Assembly: GCF_036711975.1 (NCBI RefSeq)
Contig: NC_091970.1
Location: forward strand, 5,587,501-5,651,500
DNA length: 64,000 bases
DNA from: Onthophagus taurus
Taxonomy: Eukaryota; Arthropoda; Insecta; Coleoptera; Scarabaeidae
Direction: 5' to 3'
Shown: positions 36,622 to 47,095 of the stretch, in pieces
Layout: every line of letters begins with the position of its first letter
How positions within the stretch are numbered: the stretch's first letter is position 1
The notes under the pieces: generated by a model
Seen by the model: the letters and a program-made list of their open reading frames with translations, nothing else
Database searches by the model: none
Told to the model about the DNA's origin: nothing
Position numbers and translations under genes: made by a program

Positions 36622-38387
36622 ATGACATTTCTAATAATCATCATTATTTTTTGTATAAAAACTCTAAAGGGTGATGTTGACTTATTAATTTTTCATACTG
36701 GTTGTGTGCATGCAAGATACGACGAGGTGTTTGACCCAAAAGTTGAAAAATATTACGGTGGAATAGACAGATTGGCTTATTTGGTTAAAACAGCAAGAGA
36801 ACAACATAAAGCTGGTAAAGGGCCGGCTGTTTTATATTTCGAACCTGGTGATTTCTTTATTGGCAGTATTTGGTATTCGGTTCATTCTTATCACGGAGTG
36901 GCAAAAGTTTTAAATCAACTAGAACCGGACGCATTTGTAAGTAAAAAATGAGTTAATGTAACTTTGTGCAGTTTTTTTTATTTTTGTAGAATGTTGGTGC
37001 TAGTGAATTTGATGCTGAGGTTTTAAAAAATTTTTCAAAACTCGTCAAATTTCCAATAGTCAGCACTAACATGATTTTCCATGATAAAGAAGAATTAAAG
37101 AAAAGAATAAAACCTTCTATTATTAAAATCATAGATGGGGTTAAAGTGGGAATTGTTGGTTATCTTCTTCCTGAAGTGACTCTTTGGGGAGAAAACGCCG
37201 ATATAGAAGTTATCGATATCGTACCGGTACTTAGCCAAGAATGTCGTCGATTACGATTCGAAGAAGACGTAAAAGTTATCATCGCTTTAGGCCATGGAAG
37301 TTTTGATTCCGATAGATTAATAGCTTATGCGGTTGATTATATCAATGTGATTGTTGGTAGTGGTTCTGGTACATTTTTATGGAACGATGTACCGCCGGAT
37401 AGAGAAATTCCTGAGGACTCATATCCAGCAAAAGTGACACGAAGAGATGGATCATTGGTATTAATTCTCCATGCCTTTCAATTTTTAAAATACATCGGTA
37501 AAATTAACTTGCGTTTTACAGACGAGGGTAGGATTAAAGGTTTTTTTGGATCCCCAATATTACTGGATTCAAAGATTTCGCAAGATCCAAAAATGACCGA
37601 ATTAGTTGAAGAACTTCGAAAAGATGTTATTACTTCCGATCAAAAGATTTTATCGACTTCCAGCGTTTTTTTGGATGGCACAAGTTGTTATTATGATGAA
37701 TGTAATTTCGGAAATATGATTGCGGATGCTATCGTTGAATACAGAGCAACTCAGTATCAAGGGCGTGGATGGACAGATGCGGCCGTTGTATTAGTGAATA
37801 GTGGTTCCATAACCACAAACATTAATACCCCTATAAATAACAAAAAAATTTATTACGGTGATGTACTGAGAGCTTTACCATTTGCCGATCAACTTTTCAT
37901 CGTTGAAATTAAAGGATCCGATCTTGTATTTATCTTAGAAATTAGCACAACCGGTTTAAATCGAGGAAGTCCAATCGAATTTCTCTTTACGGCCGGTTTA
38001 AAAGTTATGTTTGATTTTGAGAGTCGATTTGGACGAAGAGTTAAATTAATTAAAGTTAGATGCGCTGAATGTGACGTCCCAGAATATTTTTCCTTAGAAC
38101 CAGATAAACATTACAAAGTGATCCTTACCAGTTATTTATTAAGAGGTGGTGGTGGATACACGATTATTCGCGATGTCATTTGGAACCCGGTTCCGGTTGG
38201 GGAAACTGATACCGATGCCACGATTCAATATCTTGAAAAAGTTAAATATGTTATTCCGGAAGTGGGAGGTCGATTTATACCCTACGATAAACGCTTAGAC
38301 AAAAGGAAACCAATTTCTTTTGGTTCACGTTTTAATTTTGATTGTTATTGTTTTCTTTTAATGTTGATGAGTTTTGTAACATCATGA
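36622..38387 (+). CDS. ecto-5'-nucleotidase/apyrase-like protein C, metal site degenerate (two exons)
   Basis: Exons are 36622-36936 and 36990-38387 (GTAAGT donor, TTTTTGTAG acceptor, 53-bp intron, phase 0), giving 570 residues. The N-terminus is a short hydrophobic signal (MTFLIIIIIFCIKT). Replacements are the first metal Asp to Cys28 and GNHEFD to GASEFD, so both the Asn ligand and the catalytic His are gone (Ala109, Ser110). GGHSxT is GSGSGT, GGxIR is GSIT, and GGDG is GGGG. Asp77 of GD and the His of ALGHG are still present. The tail FDCYCFLLMLMSFVTS is GPI-signal-like. Its closest relative is gene D, with near-identical tail, promoter and much of the coding sequence. The C and D stop codons are 0.56 kb apart in tail-to-tail orientation. 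Confidence 0.92.
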
Positions 38388-38951
38388 TTAAAATAAAAAA
38401 ATATTTTTGGTATTGAAGTTATTCTTAAAATTCATTCCTATAATAGAATGATGTTGCAAACTTTTGAGAAATCTGATGAATGCCATCATCAAAAGGTGAA
38501 TATCATCAGATTTCTCAAAATCCCGATGTCCTTGATGACCGGAGTATAAGATCTGGTTCATAAGCCATATGGCATTAATTAAAACGCAACACTAGATGAA
38601 CTAGTAACAAGAAGTTAAAGTGTCTTGTATACCTGGGATAGCAATTTAGACATCAATGCTTCACGAGAACGACTTTTGAGAAATTTGATGAGTTCCAGCA
38701 TCAAATGTGCATATAATTAGACCAGTGATAGTTGAGAGATGCATTATTTTTATGCCAATATATAAAAGAATTGGATCAATACTTATAGACGCCGAGTGAC
38801 ACTGTGGGTCACAAACATTTAATTTTTTTTAAAGCATTTGGGCCGTCTACAGTGTTACATTTAAGTGAATTTTTGCTATCAAATAAGACAGAATTGTAGG
38901 AATGAGTTTTAAGAATAACTTTATTACCAAAAATATTTTTTTTTATTTCAA
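38388..38951. other. intergenic stretch between convergent genes C and D
   Basis: Contains two imperfect copies of a CTTTTGAGAAAT(C/T)TGATGA block (38462 and 38668), plus an inverted copy (CATCAGATTTCTCAAAA at about 38505). The region is therefore partly palindromic. No coding content recognised. Confidence 0.55.
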
Positions 38952-40747
38952 TCATGATGTCACAAAGTTCATTAACATTAGGAGAAAACAATAACAATCA
39001 AAATTAAAACGGGAACCAAAAGAAATAGTTTTTTTTTTGACGAAGCGTTTATCGTATGGTATCAATCTACCTCCAACTTCCGGAACAACAAATGTAATTT
39101 TTTCAAGATATTGAATCGTGGCGTCGGTGTCAGATTTCCCAATCGGAATCGGGTTCCAAACGACATCGCGAATAATCGTGTATCCTCCACCACCTCTCAA
39201 TAAATAATTGTTAAGAATTACTTTGTAACGTTTATCTGGTTCTAAAGGAAAATATTCTGGAACGTCACATTCAGCACATCTTACTTTAATTAACTTGACC
39301 CTTTTTCCAAATCGAACATCAAAATCAAACATAACTTTTAAACCAGCCGTATAAAGAAATTCGGTTGCACTTTCTCGATTTAAACCGGTTGTGCTAATTT
39401 CTAAGATAAATACAAGATCGGATCCTTTAATTTCAACGAGGTAAAGCAGATTGGCAAATGGTAAAGCCCTCAGTACATCACCGTAATAAATTTTTTTATC
39501 ATTTGCTCGGCTATTAATGTTTGCAGTTATGCTACGACAATTCACTAATACAACGGCTGCATCCGTCCATCCACGCCCTTGATACTGAGTTGCTCTGTAT
39601 TCAACGATAGCATCCGCAATCATGTTTCCAAAATTACATTCTTCATAATAACAACTTGTGCCGTCCAAAAGAACGCCAGAAGTCGATAAAATCTTTTCAT
39701 CGGAAATTGTAACATCGGCTCTAAGTTCTTCAATCAATTCAGTCATTTTTGAGTCTTGTGAAATCTTTGAATCCAGTAATATTGGGGATCCAAAAAAACC
39801 TTTAATCTTACCATTCTTTGTATACTGTAAGTTAATTTTACCAATGTATTTTATATATTCATAGGCATGGAGAATTAATACCATTGAACCATCTCTTCGT
39901 GTCACTTTTGCTGGATATGAGTCATCAGGAATTTCTTTATCCGGTGGTACACCATTCCATAAAAATGTACCAGAACCACTACCAACAATCACATCGATAT
40001 AATCAACTGCATAAGCTATTATTCTATCTGTTTCAAAACCAGCATGACTTAAAGCGATGATCACTTTTACGTCTTCTTCGAATCGTAATCGATAACATTC
40101 TTTGCTGAGTGCCGGTATGATTTCGATAACCTCTATATCGCCGATTTCTCCCCAAAGGGTCAGTTCAGGAAGAATATAACCAACAATTCCCACTTTAACC
40201 CCATCTATTATTTTAATAATAGAAGGTTTAATTTTTTTCTTTAGTTCGTCTTTATCCTGGAAAATCATGTTAGTGCTGACTATTGGAAAATTGACGAGTT
40301 TTGAAAAATTTTTTAAAACCTCAATTTTAGCATTAAGTTCACTAGCACCAATATTCTACAAAAATAAAAAAACTGCACAGAGTTGCATTAACTTACACAT
40401 TTTTTACTTACCATAGCGTCGGGTTGTAGTTCATTTAAAACTTTTGCCACCCCGTGATAAGAATGAACCGAATACCAAATGCTGCCAATAAAGAAATCAC
40501 CAGGTTCAAAATATAAAACAGCTGGCCCTTTCCCAGATTTATGTTTTTCTCTTGCTGTTTTAACCAAATAAGCCACTCTGTCTATTCCACCGTAATATTT
40601 TTTAGCTTTTGGATCTAACACCTCATCGTATCTTGCATGCACACAACCAGTGTGAAAAATTAATAAGTCAAGGTCACCTTTTACATTTTTTACACAAAAA
40701 GTAATGATTATATTAGCCGTTAACAAATTCTTGATTAGTAACGTCAT
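38952..40747 (-). CDS. ecto-5'-nucleotidase/apyrase-like protein D, metal site degenerate (two exons)
   Basis: Exon 1 is 40412-40747 and exon 2 is 38952-40355 (GTAAGT donor, TTTTTGTAG acceptor, phase 0), giving 579 residues. This is the most degenerate member. The first metal Asp is Cys35, and GNHEFD is GASELN, so the Asn ligand, catalytic His and dyad Asp are all gone. GGHSxT is GSGSGT, GGxIR is RSIT with the local NSGS changed to NCRS, and GGDG is GGGG. The His of ALSHA remains. Signal peptide and GPI-like tail (FDCYCFLLMLMNFVTS) are kept. It is a close duplicate of gene C in opposite orientation. The intact frame with further loss of catalytic residues suggests selection for something other than phosphohydrolysis. 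Confidence 0.92.
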
Positions 40748-40808
40748 TTTTTAATTTAAAATGTCATAGATTAAACACGTTGATAAGACAGGTTAAAAAA
40801 AAATTATT
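40748..40808 (-). promoter_or_regulatory. proximal promoter block of gene D, shared with gene C
   Basis: Minus-strand copy of the block described before gene C: TTTAACCTGTCTTATCAAC, then TTTAATCTATGACATTTTAA, ending at the start codon. It differs from the gene C version by only a few substitutions and small indels. Confidence 0.6.
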
Positions 40809-40847
40809 TTCTCCTATATTCATAGGATTTAAGAAACGAAACCTTTT

Positions 40848-41030
40848 GAGGTTATAAAGGAACGTTTGAGGTTAGATTCTACCAAGTTTTAAGTTTTCAT
40901 GGCAAACAATTAATTCGTTACATAATTTTCATTAAAACCATTTCATTAAAAAATTTTTCTTGAAAACGGTTAAAATGTAAGTAATGAATCTTTTGGAGGT
41001 TATGAAGTAACGATTAAGGTTGGATTAAAC
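40848..41030. repeat. GAGGTTATAAAG block, one full and one partial copy
   Basis: 40848-40915 matches the block upstream of gene B. A shorter, more diverged copy follows at about 40996-41030 (GGAGGTTATGAAGTAACG, AAGGTTGGATTAAACC). Both read on the plus strand, away from gene D. They may be regulatory or repeat-derived. Confidence 0.45.
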
Positions 41031-41079
41031 CTAATTTGATGTAGAACGATTCAACGCGAACGATTGGCATAAAGAAGAA

Positions 41080-41690
41080 GGAAAGAGCAGAGTGGTTCAA
41101 CGAAGGTGCAAAAGTGCTATGAAAGGAACGAACGACAAGGAAAATATGTAATCTAATTGAGGACATAAACAGATAGAGGACAGATTCTGCTTGGCACACA
41201 AGAGGAGGAAGAACAGTGACAAGTTCTAAGACTGACCCCCGGAGAGGAATGAGAGGAAAAGTATATTCAACATTGTCTGAGATGAAACAAGCTATCAAGG
41301 CACAAAGACACAACATGATGCATAATACTACAATGCATAGCCTACAAAATCTTCACGCATGTACTTACCATGACTCTCACCATGGTCAATTGTGTCCAGC
41401 ACAAAGAAGAAATGGAATAGCTTAATAACATCAAGATGCAAAAAGGCTCACACTTTGACGGAACAAAGATGTCACAAACTTCTGAAATGCTTCTCACTAG
41501 CGGAGCTTAAAGACATCCTCTTCACTGACGAGTTATTCACGAGTCATTAACGTTTCCCGAAAGGGTGATGTAGTCTAGGTTATGGTTTGGGTCGGAGTGA
41601 CTTCAACAGGGAAGACACTGCTGATTTTTATGGATTTGGGTGTCAAGATCAACTTCCAGAACAACATATGATGAGATTCTGATGATGAAA
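41080..41690 (+). pseudogene. Tc1/mariner (IS630-type) transposase relic
   Basis: The plus strand around 41589-41683 reads VMVWVGVTSTGKTLLIFMDL followed by GVKINFQNN and a stop. This is the segment of mariner-like transposases that precedes the last catalytic acid. Just upstream another frame reads CFSLAELKDILFTDELF, matching the block around the second catalytic Asp (ILFTDE). Earlier parts contain many stops. The element is heavily decayed and no terminal repeats were found. Confidence 0.7.
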
Positions 41691-41696
41691 GTCTTT

Positions 41697-42726
41697 GAAA
41701 AATCACACTATCTTTATTTGTATAGGTTGGAACACGAGTTATATCTTAAATTAAAGCTCAAACATTCTAGTTTATGTTAATGTATAGAAATAGTAAGGTT
41801 GGATTGTAATAATTGCGAAAAATATAGATATAAACATAAAATTGCGATATACGACAACTTGTCAAGAGAACTAAAAATTTTAAAAACACATACCATCTTT
41901 ATTTCTAAGGGTAGGACCACGTATTATATCTTAAATTGAAGCTCAAACGTTCTAGTTTATGATAATGCATAGAAATAGTAAGGTTGGATTACAATAATTG
42001 CGAGAAATATAAATATAATTAAAAAAATTGCAAAATTGCGATATACAACTTGTCAAGAGAACTAAAAATTTCAAAAACTCATACCATCTTAATTTCTAAG
42101 GGTAGGACCACGTATTATATCTTAAATTGAAGCTCAAACATTCTAGTTTATGCTAATGTATAGAAATAGTAAGGTTGGATTACAATAATTGGGAGAAATA
42201 TAGACATAAACAAAAAATTGCAAAGTTGCGATATACGACAACTTGTCAAGAAAACTAAAAATTTCAAAAACTCATACCATCTTTATTTCTGAGGGTAGGA
42301 CCACGTATTATATGTCAAATTGAAGTTCAAACATTCTAGTTTATGCTAATGTATAGAAATAGTAAGGTTGGATTACAAGAATTGTAAGAAATATAGACAT
42401 AAACAAAAAATTGCAAAATTGCGATGTACAATTTGTCAAGAGAACTAAAAATTTCAAAAACTCATACCATGTTTATTTCTAAGGGTAGGACCACGTATTA
42501 TATCTTAAATTGAAGCTCAAACATTCTAGTTTATGCTAATGTATAGAAATAGTAAGGTTGGATTACAATAATTGGGAGAAATATAGACATAAACAAAAAA
42601 TTGCAAAGTTGCGATATACGACAACTTGTCAAGAAAACTAAAAATTTCAAAAACTCATACCATCTTTATTTCTAAGGGTAGGACCACGTATTATATCACA
42701 AATTGAAGCTCAAAGATTCTAGTTGG
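41697..42726. repeat. satellite array 1, about 190-bp unit, five to six copies
   Basis: The landmark TTCTAGTT recurs at about 41765, 41950, 42141, 42334, 42524 and 42717, giving periods of 185-193 bp. Each unit contains AGAAATAGTAAGGTTGGATT, AAAAATTGCAAA(A/G)TTGCGAT, ACTTGTCAAGA and GGTAGGACCACGTATTATAT. Units are closely similar to one another. The same family forms the array at 45.2-46.7 kb on the far side of gene E, in the same orientation. Confidence 0.9.
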
Positions 42727-43314
42727 AAAAATATAATTCGATTTGTGAACGCGATGATAGTGGTTGTATGACAGGATTTGAAGAAGATGGGGGTAAGAGA
42801 GGTCAAAGACCAAAATCCACCCCGAGGCTGTAGTGTTAACGGACAAGAACAAGAAGAAATTGACACAGCAATTTAAAGCATAAATCTTCTTTTATATATA
42901 GCACAGCTATAGTTTAAACATTAAAGCATTTTTCAAAAAAAAACTAATGTTATGTATTTTTTAGATTTTAGGTAGATAATGAACATAAATAATAAAATAT
43001 AAAAGATCGTGAACGCCATATTTTTGGCAATTATAACATGACGTTTACATCAAATGAAAGCATAAGCTTTCCTCTGTAACATATCATACCTATTATAAGT
43101 CGCTGCTTTAATTTGAAACAGATTTCATCCAAAAAATTTTAAAAATAACCGTGCACTTTGCATTTAATCAACAATTTAAAATAATATAAATTATATTTCA
43201 TAAATCGAAAAATGTGACAAATACAATGTCAATAACACATTGTGTACTCATTTAAATGACTTTATCATTTTATTCCCCGACTGAAAATGAGATGTTGCCA
43301 TAATTTGTTTAAAA
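42727..43314. other. upstream region of gene E
   Basis: The 588 bp between satellite array 1 and gene E hold no gene. They must contain the gene E promoter. No core element could be singled out, and the promoter block shared by C and D is not evident here. Confidence 0.45.
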
Positions 43315-45112
43315 ATGTCGTTAATACAAAATTGGTTAACGATTAATTTGCTGACAATTATATTTTGCGTGAAAATTTCAAACTGCGATCTTGATTTGTT
43401 AATTATCCATACAGGTTGTATACATGCGAGATACGACGAGTCGTTAGAGCCGAAAACTGGAAAATATTATGGTGGAGTAGATAGATTGGCTAATTTGGTT
43501 AAAAAGGCGAGAGAAGAATATAAATCCGGCGAAGGTCCGGCCGTTTTATATCTCGATACTGGTGATATTTTTAGTGGTAGCATTTGGTTTTCTGTTCATT
43601 CTTATCAAGGTGCGGCAAAAATTTTAAATCAACTACAACCTGATGCTGTTGTAAGTACATATTAATATGTGTCACAAAAACTAATTATTATTTTAACAGA
43701 ATATCGGCGCCCGCGAATTCGACCTTAATATTGGTGGGCTAATAAATTTCACAAAACTCGTCACTTTCCCACTAATCAGTACTAATATGATGTACCATGA
43801 TGAAGTTGAACTAACAAAAAATATAAAAGTTTCTCTTATTAAAGAAATAGATGGATTTAAAGTGGGAATTGTTGGTTATCTCCTTCCTGAAAACGTTATT
43901 TGGAAGGAAAAGGGTACTGTGGAGATTCTCGACATCGTTGAGTCACTGAACAAAGAGTGCCATCGACTAAAATTCAAAGAAAAAGTGAATGTGATTATCG
44001 CTTTGTCTCATGGAAGTTTTGACGCTGACAGATTAATCGCTCATTCGCTTAAATATGTCAATGTGATTGTTGGTAGTGGTTCAACTACGTTTTTGTACAA
44101 CGGCGACCCTCCGGATATAGAAACTCCAGTTGATACATACCCGTCAAAAGTCACAAAAAGAAATGGTGATTTAGTATTAATTGCCCATGCTTATGAATAT
44201 CTAAAATACATGGGAAAACTAAATGTACAATTTACAAACGACGGTAGAATTAAAGGCTTTTTTGGAGCTCCAATATTGCTGGATTCGAGTGTTCCGCAAG
44301 ATCCAGAAATGTCCGAATTGATTGAGGGACTTAAAAAAGAAGTTTTACATTACGATCAGAAAGTTTTATCCACTTGCAGCGTTTTTTTGGAAGGGGTAAA
44401 TTGTCGTTACCAAGAATGTAATTTCGGAAACATGGTTATGGACGCTATGGTTGAATACAGAGCGAATCAATATGAAGGACCTGGATGGACAGATGCCGCT
44501 GTTGCATTAATGAACAGTGGTTCCATAACTACAGACATAAACAGCCCGTTAAACGATAACAAAATCTTTTACGGCGACATAATGAGGGCTTTACCATTTT
44601 CCGAAATGCTTCATATCGTCGAAATTGTAGGATACGATCTCTTATTTATCTTAGAAATTAGTACCGCTGGTTTAGATCCATCGAGTAGCGTCGAAGGTCT
44701 TTTAACATCTGGTTTAAAGATTATGTTTGATTTTGAGAATCGGTTCGGACAAAGAGTTAAATTGGTTAAAGTTAGATGCGCTGAATGTGACATCCCGGAA
44801 TATTTCCCGTTAGATCTAGAGAAACGTTACAAAGTGATCATCACCAGTTACTTATTGAAAGGAGGCAGTGGATTCGCGATTATACGCGATGTTGTGTGGA
44901 ACCCGATTTCGGTTGAAGCAAGAGATAACGAGGTTACGATTAAATATCTTGAGAAATCCAGCTATGTTAATCCAGAAATTGGTGGGAGATTGATACCCTA
45001 CGATAAACGCTTCGCCGAAACTAAATCTAATTGTTTTAGTTTTCGCTTTGGTTATGCTTGTTATCACTTTCTTTTAATATTAATGATTTTTATAACGTCG
45101 TTGTTGAAATAG
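43315..45112 (+). CDS. ecto-5'-nucleotidase/apyrase-like protein E, metal site degenerate (two exons)
   Basis: Exons are 43315-43650 and 43700-45112 (GTAAGT donor, TTTTAACAG acceptor, 49-bp intron, phase 0), giving 582 residues. Layout is as in the paralogues: signal peptide, phosphoesterase domain, C-terminal nucleotidase domain (QECNFGN, YGDIMRALPF, VRCAECDIPEYF) and a hydrophobic GPI-like tail (ACYHFLLILMIFITSLLK). Replacements are the first metal Asp to Cys35, GNHEFD to GAREFD (Asn ligand and catalytic His to Ala116 and Arg117), GGHSxT to GSGSTT, GGxIR to GSIT and GGDGF to GGSGF. The GD Asp and the SH-motif His remain. It is closer to A and B than to C and D by eye. It is isolated between two arrays of the same satellite. 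Confidence 0.92.
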
Positions 45113-45179
45113 ACTTGAAATTTTAATTAAAAGGCATGAAATCTTAATTTTTAACATTAACGCCAAAAATAAGGGTGAA

Positions 45180-46720
45180 ACTAGAAATACTACATAAAAT
45201 AATACATAATTATTGAAAAATTGCAAAAATCATGTTTATTAATAAAGATTGGAATATGTATTATATCTCAAATTGACGCTGAACCTTAATAGTTTATGTT
45301 AGTATATAAAAATAATAAAGTGTGATTGCAATAATTGCGAGAAATACTGACATAAACAAAAAATTGCAAAATTGCGATATACGAGAACGTGTCATGATAA
45401 CTAAAAATTTCAAAAATGCATATTATCTTTATTTGTAAGGGCTGGACCACGTAGTATATCTCAAATTGATGCTCAAGCATTCTAGTTAATGTAAATGTAT
45501 AGAAATAATAAGGTTAGATTGCAATAATTGCGAGAAATGTTGACATAAACAAAAAATTACAAAATTGCGATATTCAAGAACGTGTCATGATAACTAAAAT
45601 TTCAAAAATGCATATTATCTTTATTTGTAAGGGCTGGACCACGTAGTATATCTCAAATTGATGCTCAAGCATTCTAGTTAATGTAAATGTATAGAAATAA
45701 TAAGGTTAGATTGCAATAATTGCGAGAAATGTTGACATAAACAAAAAATTGCAAAATTGCTATATACGACAACTTGTCAAAAAAATTAGAAATTTCAAAA
45801 AATCATACCATATTTATTGCTAAAGATAGGAAGACGTATTATATCTCAAATTGATGCTCAAACATTCTAGTTTATGTTAATATATAGAAATAATAAGATG
45901 TGATTGTAATAATTGCGAGAAATATTGATAGAAACAAAAAATTGCAAAATTGCGATATACGAAAACGTGTCATGATAACAAAATATTTCAAAAATGCATA
46001 TTATCTTTATTTGTAAAGACTGGACCACGTAGTATATCTCAAATTGATGCTTAAACATTCTAGTTTATGTTAATATATAGAAATAATAAGGTTAGATTGC
46101 AATAATTCCGAGAAATATTGACATAAACAAAAAATTGCAAAATTGCGATATACGAGAACGTGTCATGATAACTAAAAATTTCAAAAATGCATATTATCTT
46201 TATTTGTAAGGACTGGACCACGTAGTATATCTCAAATTGATGCTTAGACATTCTAGTTTATGTTAATACATAGAAATAATAAGGTTAGATTGCAATAATT
46301 GCGAGAAATGTTGACATAAACAAAAAATTGCAAAATTGCGATATACGAGATCATGTCATGATAACTAAAAACTTCAAAAATGCATATTATCTTTATTTGT
46401 AAGGGCTGCACCACGTAGTATATCTCAAATTGATGCTCAAATATTCTAGTTTATGTTAATATATAGAAATAATAAGGTTAGATTGCAATAATTGCGAGAA
46501 ATATTGACATAAACAAAAAATTGCAAAATTGCGATATACGAGATTGTGTCATGATAACTAAAAACTTCAAAAATGCATAGTATCTTTATTTGTAAGGACT
46601 GGACCACGTAGTATATCTCAAATTGATGTTCAAATATTCTAGTTTATGTTAATATATAGAAATAATAAGGTGTGATTGCAATAATTCCGAGAAATATAGA
46701 CAAACAAAAAATTGCAAAAT
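45180..46720. repeat. satellite array 2, about 193-bp unit, seven to eight copies
   Basis: The landmark TTCTAGTT recurs at 45480, 45672, 45864, 46058, 46251, 46444 and 46637, a strikingly even 192-194 bp spacing. Units contain GAAATAATAAGGTTAGATTG, ACAAAAAATTGCAAAATTGC, GTGTCATGATAACTAAAAA and GGACCACGTAGTATATCTC. The first unit is more diverged. Three near-identical 63-64 residue minus-strand frames (45286, 45867, 46060) are readings of the repeat, not genes. Confidence 0.92.
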
Positions 46721-47095
46721 ATCGTCTATTATAAATGAGTTTTTCCAAAAATTTTCCCGTTATTGGTAGAATGGATATAAGGTGATAGTTGTTTACAAGG
46801 CATCGATCGCCAGACTTAAAATTAAAGAAATTTTTTTTACGAATGAATCATTTTAACGAAACCATAAAAATTCTTTTCAACAGTACGTTTCCAAAATACA
46901 TCGTCGGAAATGTTCGTATTATAAAAGAATTTAGCGATAGCTTTTATCACACTCTAATATTAGTCAAAAAATGCCAATCCAATTACAAATTTTTGTACAC
47001 GTTAATAAAGCGAAATTTTTCCACCAAAAATCGTATAAATATTGCAGAATTCGACGATTTCCAATCAGAATTTGTTCTAACTTCAAATCCTCACG

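Noticed and set aside
45286..46251. three near-identical 63-64 residue minus-strand frames
   Set aside because: They are the same reading of a non-coding satellite unit. Conservation is at the DNA level.
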